The notes below the pieces were generated by a model that ran no database searches, was not told where the DNA came from, and was given only the letters and a program-made list of their open reading frames with translations. Shown one piece after another: positions 27,086 through 35,627 of a DNA stretch of 64,000 bases; the stretch's first letter is position 1, and every line of letters begins with the position of its first letter. This stretch comes from Novipirellula galeiformis (lineage in GTDB: Bacteria > Planctomycetota > Planctomycetia > Pirellulales > Pirellulaceae): NCBI RefSeq assembly GCF_007860095.1, contig NZ_SJPT01000001.1, forward strand, positions 262,212-326,211, given 5' to 3'. The position numbers and the translations under genes are program-made.

Positions 27086-28033
27086 ATGAAGATCATTTTG
27101 GCAGCACCGCGAGGATTTTGTGCGGGCGTAAATATGGCGATCGATTCCCTCGATTTGACGCTCCAGAAATTTGGGCCGCCCGTTTATGTCTATCACGAAA
27201 TCGTTCACAACCAATACGTGGTCAATACGTTTCGCGATAAGGGAGCCGTCTTCGTTAACGAGATTGACGAGGTACCCGAAGGCAGCGTGTTGCTCTTTTC
27301 CGCTCACGGCGTCTCTCCGCAAGTCCGTGAGGCGGCCAAAGCCCGCAGCTTGAACGCCCTCGATGCCACCTGTCCCTTGGTCACCAAGGTGCACCTCGAA
27401 GCGATCAAGTACGCCAAGGCGGGGTACACGATTATCTTGATCGGTCACGATGGCCATGATGAAGTGATCGGCACGATGGGGGAGGCGCCCGAGGCGATTC
27501 TGTTGGTCGAAGATGAAGCGGATGTTGCCGAGTTGCAGGTCAAGGATGAGTCCAAGCTCGCTTATTTGACCCAGACAACATTGAGTGTCGATGATGCTAA
27601 TCGAGTGATCAACAAGCTTCGCGAGCGATTCCCCCATATCGAAAGTCCTCCCAAAGGCGACATTTGCTACGCAACTCAGAATCGCCAGGAAGCGGTGCGA
27701 GTGCTATCGGATGACGTCGATGTGGTAGTGGTATTGGGCAGCCAAAATAGTAGCAACAGCCAGCGTCTTCGTGAGCTTGCGGCCGAAGGTGGGAAGCAAG
27801 CCTATTTGATCGATGGCCCGGACGACCTCGATTTGGATTACTTTACAGCCGCCTCGACCGTTCTGATTACGGCCGGAGCGAGTGCCCCCGAATCGGTGGT
27901 GCAAGCGACGATCGATTGGTTGATCAAGCATTTTGATGCGACCGTGGAAGTGAAGCAGATTCGCGAGGAATCGGTCCACTTTCCGTTGCCCAAGCCACTC
28001 CGGGCGTTCGCCGCGGAAGTGCAAGCTCAATAG
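27086..28033 (+). CDS. ispH: 4-hydroxy-3-methylbut-2-enyl diphosphate reductase (IspH)
   Basis: The 315-residue enzyme catalyses the last step of the MEP pathway, reducing HMBPP to isopentenyl and dimethylallyl diphosphate with a [4Fe-4S] cluster. The three cluster cysteines are visible in APRGFCAGV (residue 13), DATCPLV (about 95) and the later GDICYATQNRQ (about 195). The AHGVSP string and the SQNSSNSQRL diphosphate-binding region are typical. The length is normal. It lies divergent from hpnC, placing precursor supply beside squalene synthesis. Transcription likely starts in the shared 260-bp gap. Confidence 0.97.
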   Translation: MKIILAAPRGFCAGVNMAIDSLDLTLQKFGPPVYVYHEIVHNQYVVNTFRDKGAVFVNEIDEVPEGSVLLFSAHGVSPQVREAAKARSLNALDATCPLVTKVHLEAIKYAKAGYTIILIGHDGHDEVIGTMGEAPEAILLVEDEADVAELQVKDESKLAYLTQTTLSVDDANRVINKLRERFPHIESPPKGDICYATQNRQEAVRVLSDDVDVVVVLGSQNSSNSQRLRELAAEGGKQAYLIDGPDDLDLDYFTAASTVLITAGASAPESVVQATIDWLIKHFDATVEVKQIREESVHFPLPKPLRAFAAEVQAQ

Positions 28034-28128
28034 AAGTCGAAATCCGGTCGGTTTGGAACCTTGAGCGGACCGGGCTCGATCTTATTTTCACACACTCACC
28101 CACTCTGCGAATAAAGGAATAGGTAGTC

Positions 28129-28869
28129 ATGTCGACTAAAGAGCAGCGACGGCAGAAAAAACTCGCGAAGAAACGTTCCAAAGAGATTGTGAAACGAAAG
28201 GAACTCGCGCGTGAGAGGAATTCACTTCAATCGCTCGCTGGGCAGATGAAGGCCGCCTCGGCTGGTCCGCTCGACCAATGTTTGATGAGTGCGGGGTTGT
28301 TCCAACCCGACACCAAATTTGGGTCCGTTTTCATCAGTCGGCGAATGCGTGATGGGCGTGTTGCGATTGTCAAGATTCTGGTCGATGGGCTTTGTTTAGG
28401 CGTCAAAAATGTCGCTGCATTTGTCTGCTATCCTGCAGATCAAAACCAAATCTTGGAGGACATGTCGCAGTCGGAGTTGATGCAAGAGGTGCCGCTGGCC
28501 AAGGCTCGCAAGTTTGTCGAGGGGGCGATCGCCTTTGCCGAGCAATTCAAGTTCGATCCCCATGCGGATTATCGTAAAGTCGAGGTGATGTGGGGCGACA
28601 CCGATCCAAACGAATGCAGCGAAGCGTTCGCTTTCGGAGACCACGAAGGCAAGCCACGCTTCGTCAACGGACCTTATGATTCGCTGGTGCTTCAGCAACA
28701 GATCCGTGAGAAATTGCAAACGCATGCCGGCGAAGGCAATTACAGCATTGTCGTGATGATGGATCCGGTGGACTCAGCATCGGGCGGCGATTGGAGTGAC
28801 GGTCCTGAATTGGATGCGGACATCGACGAGGACGTGATCGATGGCCGAGCGGTCCCGCGGATTCGTTAG
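28129..28869 (+). CDS. Conserved hypothetical protein, basic N-terminus
   Basis: This 246-residue protein has AAGGA upstream of the ATG. The first 40 residues are strongly basic and likely helical (KEQRRQKKLAKKRSKEIVK). A globular part follows with GSVFISRRMRDGRVAIVKIL and GVKNVAAF, and the tail is acidic (DGPELDADIDEDVID). No catalytic motif or domain was recognised. It is cytoplasmic by appearance (no signal). It may share transcription with ispH, 95 bp upstream, and is followed by a strong terminator. The name reflects that I cannot assign a function. Confidence 0.8.
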   Translation: MSTKEQRRQKKLAKKRSKEIVKRKELARERNSLQSLAGQMKAASAGPLDQCLMSAGLFQPDTKFGSVFISRRMRDGRVAIVKILVDGLCLGVKNVAAFVCYPADQNQILEDMSQSELMQEVPLAKARKFVEGAIAFAEQFKFDPHADYRKVEVMWGDTDPNECSEAFAFGDHEGKPRFVNGPYDSLVLQQQIREKLQTHAGEGNYSIVVMMDPVDSASGGDWSDGPELDADIDEDVIDGRAVPRIR

Positions 28870-28925
28870 AGTCACCTCTTCGCTAGGGCAACTTCATTGA
28901 GGTGAGGTATCACGCGGCATGCGGC

Positions 28926-28959
28926 AATGGCACGGTGGAGAGCACCGTGCCATTTTTTT
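28926..28959 (+). terminator. Rho-independent terminator
   Basis: AATGGCACGGTG and CACCGTGCCATT form a perfect 12-bp stem (28926-28954) with loop GAGAG, followed by a run of T to 28959. It ends the ispH-hypothetical transcript, just before the convergent DUF1080 gene. Confidence 0.93.
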
Positions 28960-28971
28960 GCTGCCGTCAAT

Positions 28972-30321
28972 TTACTTGGCTGGTTGCTCCGCGGAGGCTG
29001 CGAGGCTGGCGATTTCAAATTTTTTGAACTGAGCGTCGGTCGTGGGATCGTGGCCTTGGATCATGATCGTGCCCGCTTCGAGACGTTTGCCTTTGCGCGG
29101 GTTTTCGTGCGGTTCCCGATCGTCTTGCCAATTGCTGACTTGCACTCCGCCTACCCAAGCGGCGATCTTGGCGCCGTGGGCGGCCAGCACAACGGTGGCC
29201 CATTTGCCCGATTCGCCCGCGACGAATCGAGCGTCTTGGCGGCGAAAGATGCCCCCAGTTCCGCAATCGCCCGGCGTCAATGGTGATCCGTCCTTCATCG
29301 CGTTACTGACTTGGCACTCGTATCCCATCATCTCCAGCCCAGGGATACAGCGGAAGAAAATGCCTGAGTTGATCTCGGGTTGAGGCAGCTTGTATTCGGC
29401 GAGCAAGACAAAGTCATCATACGTTTGTTTGGTTTCGATTTGCCCTTTGCCCCCTTTGACTTGCAGCACCCCTTCGTCGTTGACCGTGTATTCGGTCTTC
29501 ATTTCGGGGTACTTTTTCCACTGCGAAAGGTCTTGGTCGAGCAGCGAATTCAAACCGAGCGGGCGAAGGCGGATGTTGCGAAACGCGATACGGCCCCCGT
29601 TATGTTGCAGCCCGATTCGGCCCGCCGCTAAGGTTGTTTCGTCAGTGTATTCGCATACCAATTGGTCATCGACGGTGATTTGCAAACGTTTGCCATCGAG
29701 TTGGATTTGCATCGTTCGCCATTGGCCGTACGTTTGCTTGGGGGCTTTGTCCGAAGCCTTTTGGCGTTTGACCACACCACCGGTAGGAAAGGGATTGTCG
29801 TCCCCAGCGATGTTGACTTCGTAACACTCGGTCGCAGGATCGTCGACTTCTAGCGGAGTGCGAAGGAACACGCCGCTATTGGTTTGTTCGTCGGCGTTGA
29901 ACTCGAGCGTCAATTCATAGTTCGTCCACGGCATCGACGTGCAGAGCAGCGAAGGTTCGCCTTGATCGACGGTGATCGTTTCGTCTTCGATTCGCCAATT
30001 GGCGTTGCCCGCGATTTCCCAGCCAAAGAAGGTGTGTCCGTCGAACAAACGAATCCAACCCGCCGAGGCATCGGCTTCATCCAAGCGGGCGGCGAGCAAT
30101 TCGTCTGCGGTGGCTTCGTACGCTTGCCGATCGAAGCTCGTTTGTGAATCGGTTGCGGTTTCACTTGCTGTGGCGTTTTCGGTTGGGTCGCCCGCGGGCG
30201 GCGTTTTGGAACTGCATCCCGATGCGAGCAGCGCCAGCAGCGAAAGGGTTGCTAGGGGCAGTGAAAACGCGGCACAGGGGAAATCACGGCGTTGGTTGGT
30301 AAACAAGTCAAGCATATCCAT
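28972..30321 (-). CDS. DUF1080 (3-keto-disaccharide hydrolase-like) lipoprotein, two domains
   Basis: About 449 residues from ATG 30321 (30315 is an alternative). The signal ends in the lipobox LLASGC with Cys36. Two concanavalin-like DUF1080 domains follow: about 85-250, including GWIRLFDGHTFFGWEI and SGVFLRTPLEVDDP, and about 260-445, including NSLLDQDLSQWKKYPEMKTE and SGIFFRCIPGLEMMGYECQ. The family is abundant in planctomycetes and is now linked to 3-keto-glycoside cleavage; the active role here is inferred. The ATG lies 14 bp inside the upstream sulfotransferase gene, suggesting coupling. Probably periplasmic face of a membrane. Confidence 0.9.
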   Translation of the reverse strand: MDMLDLFTNQRRDFPCAAFSLPLATLSLLALLASGCSSKTPPAGDPTENATASETATDSQTSFDRQAYEATADELLAARLDEADASAGWIRLFDGHTFFGWEIAGNANWRIEDETITVDQGEPSLLCTSMPWTNYELTLEFNADEQTNSGVFLRTPLEVDDPATECYEVNIAGDDNPFPTGGVVKRQKASDKAPKQTYGQWRTMQIQLDGKRLQITVDDQLVCEYTDETTLAAGRIGLQHNGGRIAFRNIRLRPLGLNSLLDQDLSQWKKYPEMKTEYTVNDEGVLQVKGGKGQIETKQTYDDFVLLAEYKLPQPEINSGIFFRCIPGLEMMGYECQVSNAMKDGSPLTPGDCGTGGIFRRQDARFVAGESGKWATVVLAAHGAKIAAWVGGVQVSNWQDDREPHENPRKGKRLEAGTIMIQGHDPTTDAQFKKFEIASLAASAEQPAK

Positions 30322-31477
30322 AGCGTTCAAAATAAGACGCCCAACGTGACCGAATGAGTTCGTCGGCTGCGGGGGCGAGTTGGTGTTGGTTGGTTTTGTA
30401 GTCTTTGTGCTCGGTTTCCGCCCAAGCTTGGATCGTTGGTTCCACCGCGTCAAAGTCGCTTAAGCGTAGCGTTTGGTAGATGTTCCTTAAGGTTCCAACG
30501 GGATCGGCAGTCAGATCTTCGTAGCGAATATCGATCAAGCGGTCTGCGGGGATCGATTCGCGTTGCTGGTGAAACGCATCGTACATCTTTTCGAGGCATT
30601 CGATCACGTAGGGCTCGATGGTTTCTTGGTCGGGCTTCTGTAACGCTTGGACTTCATCGAGTCCTTTCCACAGTCGGCAAGTCGATGGGAAAAGCGAACG
30701 TGGATCGCGGCTGATGTGAATGAATTTGGCTTCGGGGAATTCACGGGCCAAGTAGGCGATTCGGCCGGTATGCGTCGGGCTTTTGATCACCAATGGACGA
30801 CCCGTCGCGACGCTGACGTTCAATAAGAAACGGCGCAGCGATTTCAGCCAATGGTCCACTGCGGCATCATCGACTCCATCAAAACTGAGGTAGTCGAGAT
30901 GCACCGGACCTTCGTTTGGAAACGCAATCCGTCGATAGGGCGAAGGCAATCCCATCGTCAACAGGGCAAACTCGTCCTCTTGAGGGCGGTCCCAGCCTGC
31001 GGCCATGTTGTCCATGGGGCGTTTTCCAGGCAGTAACCAATTGGCAAACCGTCTGAAAAACCACTCCGTCGCCAAAAAATGAGCCGGCGCAAAGCACTGG
31101 TAGGTCGATGGACTGCTCAGCCGTTCGTCACGGACCATTAACTCGTGCAACAGTGTCGTCCCGCTCCGCCAATGGCCGATGATGAACACGGGGGTGCCGT
31201 GTAGTTCTGCTTCACGCAGTTGGCGGCGGAATAAGAGCTTCTGTATGCCCCCCATGATGGTGTTGAAGGGGGTCGCGATCGAGACCCCGATCACGATACC
31301 GACTCGGCTGGCTGAGACACGAAAGCGGCCTTCGCGTAGCAGCCGGTACCATACGGTCGGCTTCATTCCGTGCCAAAAGCGGGGGGAGTAGAACGGATAT
31401 TGATGGAAGGGAGTCTCGGACAACGCAATCGCTATGAATAAATGAGGAAAGCAGCGGAACCAAATCACCTCTAACAC
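30308..31477 (-). CDS. PAPS-dependent sulfotransferase family protein
   Basis: This 389-residue protein begins with a GTG; the upstream homologous stretch FYSPRFWHGM argues against the later ATG at 31366. The 5'-phosphosulfate-binding loop is FIIGHWRSGTTLLHEL (residues about 93-108), and the 3'-phosphate motif is FIHISRDPRSLFPS (about 244). RYEDLTADP later is also typical. It would transfer sulfate from PAPS to a hydroxyl, commonly on a glycan. An N-terminal hydrophobic patch may associate it with the membrane. The downstream DUF1080 gene overlaps it, suggesting a shared sugar target. Planctomycetes are rich in sulfatases and sulfotransferases. Confidence 0.9.
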   Translation of the reverse strand: MLEVIWFRCFPHLFIAIALSETPFHQYPFYSPRFWHGMKPTVWYRLLREGRFRVSASRVGIVIGVSIATPFNTIMGGIQKLLFRRQLREAELHGTPVFIIGHWRSGTTLLHELMVRDERLSSPSTYQCFAPAHFLATEWFFRRFANWLLPGKRPMDNMAAGWDRPQEDEFALLTMGLPSPYRRIAFPNEGPVHLDYLSFDGVDDAAVDHWLKSLRRFLLNVSVATGRPLVIKSPTHTGRIAYLAREFPEAKFIHISRDPRSLFPSTCRLWKGLDEVQALQKPDQETIEPYVIECLEKMYDAFHQQRESIPADRLIDIRYEDLTADPVGTLRNIYQTLRLSDFDAVEPTIQAWAETEHKDYKTNQHQLAPAADELIRSRWASYFERYGYA

Positions 31478-31675
31478 TGTAATTGGTTGGTGTTAGCCCG
31501 TGCAGTCGTGGGGCCGGATCCCTGCGATGCTTTGTGACATTTTTCAACACTGGGGGCATTCTCCCCTACATTGCTTCGTTTAGCTCCCTCACTCATTTCT
31601 TGGTTTTAGTTACAATCGCGGCTCCCTTCGTCCGATTCACTGCCGCAATTTTCACCTCCTTACGGTTTCATTCCT

Positions 31676-32032
31676 TTGTCCGAAAGCCCTGAATCAACCA
31701 ATCCCGAGTCTGCGGACTCTCCCCTTCGCGAGTTATCGATCGTCGATCTGCAGCGGCACATCCACCAGATGTACTATGAAAAAGACGTCGCTCGGGGGGT
31801 CGAAGGCACCTTTATGTGGTTGATGGAGGAGGTGGGGGAATTATCGTCGGCGCTCCGCGGCAACGATCGCGAAAACTTGGCCGAAGAGTTTGCTGACGTG
31901 ATCGCTTGGTTGGCAACGATCGCCAATGTGGCTGAAATCGACCTCAACGCGGCGCTGGTTGCTAAGTACGGTCACGGTTGTCCCGGTTGTCGTCGCTTGG
32001 TTTGCGAATGCCCCGATTCCGAGAAACCGTGA
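31676..32032 (+). CDS. MazG-like nucleotide pyrophosphohydrolase with Cys-rich tail
   Basis: This 118-residue protein uses a TTG start in the best frame; no in-frame ATG lies before the family region. The MazG-type helical fold is shown by FMWLMEEVGELSSALRGND and LAEEFADVIAWLATIAN, whose EExxE and ExxD groups bind Mg2+ and hydrolyse noncanonical NTPs. The C-terminus YGHGCPGCRRLVCECPD has four cysteines that could bind a metal. It is a small single-domain version. It is divergent from the sulfotransferase and is followed closely by the membrane-protein gene. The start is the least certain part. Confidence 0.85.
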   Translation: MSESPESTNPESADSPLRELSIVDLQRHIHQMYYEKDVARGVEGTFMWLMEEVGELSSALRGNDRENLAEEFADVIAWLATIANVAEIDLNAALVAKYGHGCPGCRRLVCECPDSEKP

Positions 32033-32058
32033 TTTCTATCAAGTTAAGTTCTGATCCC

Positions 32059-34536
32059 ATGATTCAGTCGAACCTTTTCCGGTCGCTAGTGTTACTGCTC
32101 TGCGGGGTGGGCGCCTTAGCGCATGTCGTTTCCCCAAGTTGCGGGCGAGCTCAGGATCAGGCGGCTTTGCCAACGCGCGGCGCGGTCGATACCGGCGATT
32201 CCGAGTTCGTCACGCTACCCCAGCAAATCTCGCCCCAACCCACTTCGCCTGCGGCCTCCGGCGCGGAGGTGCTCTTTGGAATCGAAGGTCTGTTTCGCGT
32301 AGGATGTTGGACGGGGGTTCGCGTCGAAGGCGATTCGCAGCCACCGCCGCGCGTCGTAACCGAGGACGGCGATGGCGTTTCGGTCGCTTATGTTCAAGCC
32401 AATGGGCCAGCAAACGGGCCCACGAACGAGCGTCCACACGGTTCGGCATGGACCTATGTGATCCCGGGCAGCGAAGCTGCACCGCTGGTGATCCAACGCG
32501 CGGTTTCCCAGCCCGAAGACGCCACAACGAACCCCCAGGCCGCGGAGCGCCAAGCAACGGAACGCCAGGCCGCGGGGAATGATGGCGCAACGGGGAATGA
32601 TGACGCAACGGGGAATGATGACGCCACGATTGTGACGCGATTTCCGCCGATTGGATCTCCGACGCGTGAATCTTCGCAAGTTCCACTGGGGATGCCTTGG
32701 GTCGTCTGTTTTGGTGACCCACTCGGTGTCGAACAAATCGGGGCGAATGCACTTTTGAAGCGAGATGCCACGGTGGCTGTCTCGCGACCTAGCGCTCCGG
32801 AGCATTTGCCCGATTCGGTGATTGGTTATGACGGCGTCGATTTGATCATGGTCGAGGCGAGCGGGATTGAGTTGCTCTCGGCATTAAATCCCGCTCAGCA
32901 AGAGGCGATCACCCAATGGGTGCATTCCGGGGGTCGACTGCTTTTAATGCTGGGCAAATCGTTGCCGCAATGGAAGTCGGCAGCCCCGTGGTTGCTCGAT
33001 TTTTTACCCGCGTCGCCCGATTCCGATTGGATGCGGGTGGAGCTGGAACCGGCGGCGATCGAGGCATTCACTTCGACGCAAACACCGCTGACACCCTTCA
33101 TGGGCATCAAGCTTCCCCGAGGCGTTGGCGAGGTGATCATCACGGGACGCACGACTCGCCGCGTCAGTACGCCGATTGCAGCGGAGTACGTCGCTGGGCT
33201 TGGCAAGGTCACCGTGATCACGGCCGATCTAAATGAAGCTCCCTTTGTGGATTGGCCTCAGCGTTTGGACTTGGTGACCAGTTTGACAGGATCGCTTTTG
33301 CAATCCGATAATACTCCCTTTACGAAAACGAATCGTGCGACCGCATACGATGATTTGGCGGGCCAGATGCGGTCGGCGCTCGATCAATTCCAATCCCAAA
33401 GCCGACTCGGATTTTCGCTCGTCTCGTTGATCTTGATTGGCTTGATCGCTTTGATCGGTCCGCTTGACTACTTGCTTGTGAATCGTGTGCTCGGCAAGCC
33501 GATTCTCGGCTGGTTTACGTTTCCGTTGATGGCGATCGCGATTTCAGTCCTGCTCGTGCTCCAGGCCCGACCCGTAGCGGTTGCCGATTCGGAGGACGCC
33601 TCTGGTTCGTCAGCGAATTCGGCTGCCCCAGCCCCTGCTGATCCCCAGGCCAATTCAGGGTTGCACAGCAACCGGGTTGAGATTGTGGATCTAGACGTCG
33701 AAAGTCGTTTGGGGACGGTGTTCACTTGGAATACGCTCTACACGCACGAGGCTTGCCAACTCGATCTCAGCGTCACCCCGAGTGCCGCCTTCGCAGGGTT
33801 CTCCAAACGGATCGATTCTAACTTGACGTTTCCCTTTGGTTTCCCAGGACGCTCGTTCGGAGCGATCCAAGTGACCGGTGAAAGTGCTCGCTTGCCCGGT
33901 TACGAGGTGTTGCTCGATACCACCTCGAGTGCGTGGACAAGCAAATTGAGCGACTTGCCACTCGCGCCACGCAGCAGCAAGTCGTTCGCGAGCCAGCTTC
34001 GTTTTGTCGTCAACATTGCCGATGATTTGTCGATGCAATCCCGCAGTGGTACGGAGTTGCTCGAAGGTTCGTTGTCCAACCCGTTGCCCGTCGACGTGCT
34101 CAACGGAATGTTGATCTATCGCAATTGGATTTATTTCTTGCCGACTCGGTTCCCGGCGGGGGCCCGGATTGCCTCGGTCGATTCGCTTCGGCAAAAGAAT
34201 TTTCGCTGGCAACTTTCTCGGCAAAAGGCACTCGAAAGCGCCACCGAGACCGAGTCTTGGGACCCTGCGGCGACCGCCAGCCTCGAGCGGATTGCTGAAA
34301 TCATGATGTTTCATGATGCGGTGGGTGCGGCTCGCTACACCGGTTTGAAAAACGAGGTGCTTTCGGGCTTGGACTTCAGCGATGTGTTGACCAGCGAGCG
34401 TTGCATTTTGATCGGAAAACTTGCCAAGCCGGTGACTCAGTTCCGTGGCGAGAATGGTTTCGATGACACGATTGAGGTCGACAAAAGCCTGTCCATGATG
34501 CGGCTGGTGATTCCCGTCACAAGCAAACAAAGATAA
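32059..34536 (+). CDS. Large membrane protein, GATase-like domain plus two helices
   Basis: About 825 residues from ATG 32059, 26 bp after the mazG stop. It has a signal peptide (LFRSLVLLLCGVGALAHVV), an extracytoplasmic part containing a Rossmann-like/GATase-like segment (GYDGVDLIMVEASGIELLSA, then GGRLLLMLG; about 245-300), two transmembrane helices (about 455-510: SLVSLILIGLIALIGPLDYL and FPLMAIAISVLLVLQ) and a long C-terminal beta-rich domain. Low-complexity NDGATGNDDATGNDD lies near residue 175, encoded by an 18-bp tandem repeat at 32578-32631. The ABC ATPase gene follows 76 bp later; in other planctomycetes similar proteins accompany ABC ATPases and resemble gliding-motility auxiliary proteins. 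Role: probable ABC partner, inferred. Confidence 0.75.
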   Translation: MIQSNLFRSLVLLLCGVGALAHVVSPSCGRAQDQAALPTRGAVDTGDSEFVTLPQQISPQPTSPAASGAEVLFGIEGLFRVGCWTGVRVEGDSQPPPRVVTEDGDGVSVAYVQANGPANGPTNERPHGSAWTYVIPGSEAAPLVIQRAVSQPEDATTNPQAAERQATERQAAGNDGATGNDDATGNDDATIVTRFPPIGSPTRESSQVPLGMPWVVCFGDPLGVEQIGANALLKRDATVAVSRPSAPEHLPDSVIGYDGVDLIMVEASGIELLSALNPAQQEAITQWVHSGGRLLLMLGKSLPQWKSAAPWLLDFLPASPDSDWMRVELEPAAIEAFTSTQTPLTPFMGIKLPRGVGEVIITGRTTRRVSTPIAAEYVAGLGKVTVITADLNEAPFVDWPQRLDLVTSLTGSLLQSDNTPFTKTNRATAYDDLAGQMRSALDQFQSQSRLGFSLVSLILIGLIALIGPLDYLLVNRVLGKPILGWFTFPLMAIAISVLLVLQARPVAVADSEDASGSSANSAAPAPADPQANSGLHSNRVEIVDLDVESRLGTVFTWNTLYTHEACQLDLSVTPSAAFAGFSKRIDSNLTFPFGFPGRSFGAIQVTGESARLPGYEVLLDTTSSAWTSKLSDLPLAPRSSKSFASQLRFVVNIADDLSMQSRSGTELLEGSLSNPLPVDVLNGMLIYRNWIYFLPTRFPAGARIASVDSLRQKNFRWQLSRQKALESATETESWDPAATASLERIAEIMMFHDAVGAARYTGLKNEVLSGLDFSDVLTSERCILIGKLAKPVTQFRGENGFDDTIEVDKSLSMMRLVIPVTSKQR

Positions 34537-34612
34537 CGTTACTGACCGGCGTCCTGGGGGGCGTCGATCCATCGACGATGGTAAACCTTTACATCGAAAG
34601 CGAAGACAACGC

Positions 34613-35551
34613 GTGATTAAGACAGTTGACTTAACGAAAAAGTATGGCGACGCGTTCGCGATCAAAGGCATCGACTTGGATCTCCAGGCCGGAGACTTGT
34701 TCGGGTTTATCGGTCCCAACGGAGCGGGCAAGACGACGACGATGCGGATCATCGCGACGCTGCTTGAACCGACCTGGGGCGAAGCCTACGTGTGCGGCCA
34801 TAGTGTGCATACCCAACCCAAAGAAATTCGCCGTCTGGTGGGATACATGCCCGATTTTTTCGGGGTTTATGACGACATGACCGTGGTGGAGTATCTCGAA
34901 TTCTTTGCCGCGGCGTATCGTATCAACGGCCAAAAACGGACGGACCGCGTTGACGAAATGTTGGATGTGGTCGACTTGGAATTCAAACGCGATGCTTACG
35001 CCAACACGCTCTCCCGAGGGCAAACCCAGCGTCTCGGTTTGGCTCGCACGTTGTTGCATGATCCGCAAGTGTTGTTGCTGGACGAACCGCTTTCAGGGCT
35101 CGATCCGCGAGCTCGTATCGAGATGCGGAATCTGCTTCGCAAGCTCGGAGAAATGGGCAAGACGGTGATCGTTAGCAGTCATATTTTGCCGGAGCTCGCC
35201 GATGTTTGTAACAAGGTCGGAATCATCGATCGCGGCGAATTGAAACAGAACGCCAAGGTGACCGAGGTGATCCGCATGGTGCGCGAGCATACCGTGTTGG
35301 TGATTCAAACCGCGGAGCGCGAGCAGATGGACGAGGTCGCAAAATTGTTGCAAGGGCACGAAAAGGTGCAAGCGACCGAACCCGGCGATGATGCGATTCG
35401 CATCATCCTAAAGGCTGGCGTGGATGAGTACAGCGATCTGCCGAAGTGGTTGATCGAAAACGGAATCAATTTGAAACGGTTCAGCGAAGAGGAACTCGAT
35501 CTCGAGTCCGCGTTCATGGCGTTGACTCAAGGCACCAGCCGCCGCATGTAG
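34613..35551 (+). CDS. ABC transporter ATP-binding protein
   Basis: This 312-residue cytoplasmic ATPase starts with GTG. Walker A is GPNGAGKTTTMR (residues 34-45), the signature is LSRGQTQRLG (a Gly-to-Arg change within LSGGQ), Walker B is VLLLDEPLSGLDP, and the H-loop is VSSHI. A C-terminal segment of about 90 residues follows the ATPase domain, as in the DrrA/CcmA-like export group. It follows the large membrane protein gene; no separate permease gene is next to it (holA is convergent). Together they may form one transport system whose permease is elsewhere or is the two-helix protein. The transported substrate is unknown. Confidence 0.9.
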   Translation: MIKTVDLTKKYGDAFAIKGIDLDLQAGDLFGFIGPNGAGKTTTMRIIATLLEPTWGEAYVCGHSVHTQPKEIRRLVGYMPDFFGVYDDMTVVEYLEFFAAAYRINGQKRTDRVDEMLDVVDLEFKRDAYANTLSRGQTQRLGLARTLLHDPQVLLLDEPLSGLDPRARIEMRNLLRKLGEMGKTVIVSSHILPELADVCNKVGIIDRGELKQNAKVTEVIRMVREHTVLVIQTAEREQMDEVAKLLQGHEKVQATEPGDDAIRIILKAGVDEYSDLPKWLIENGINLKRFSEEELDLESAFMALTQGTSRRM

Positions 35552-35587
35552 CATGTCACAGTGTGATTTGGATCGTCGTCCTTTGCT

Positions 35588-35610
35588 CCGGCAAAAATCG
35601 AGTTTGCCGG
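35588..35610. terminator. Hairpin between convergent ABC ATPase and holA
   Basis: CCGGCAAA (35588-35595) pairs perfectly with TTTGCCGG (35603-35610); a further TTTGCCGG copy lies at 35618-35625. There is no T run immediately after, so termination is a candidate use only. Confidence 0.45.
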
Positions 35611-35627
35611 CGCTACGTTTGCCGGCG

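Noticed and set aside
27068-27637. Minus-strand frame of 189 codons over ispH
   Set aside because: It is the shadow of ispH, whose family match over the whole length is clear.
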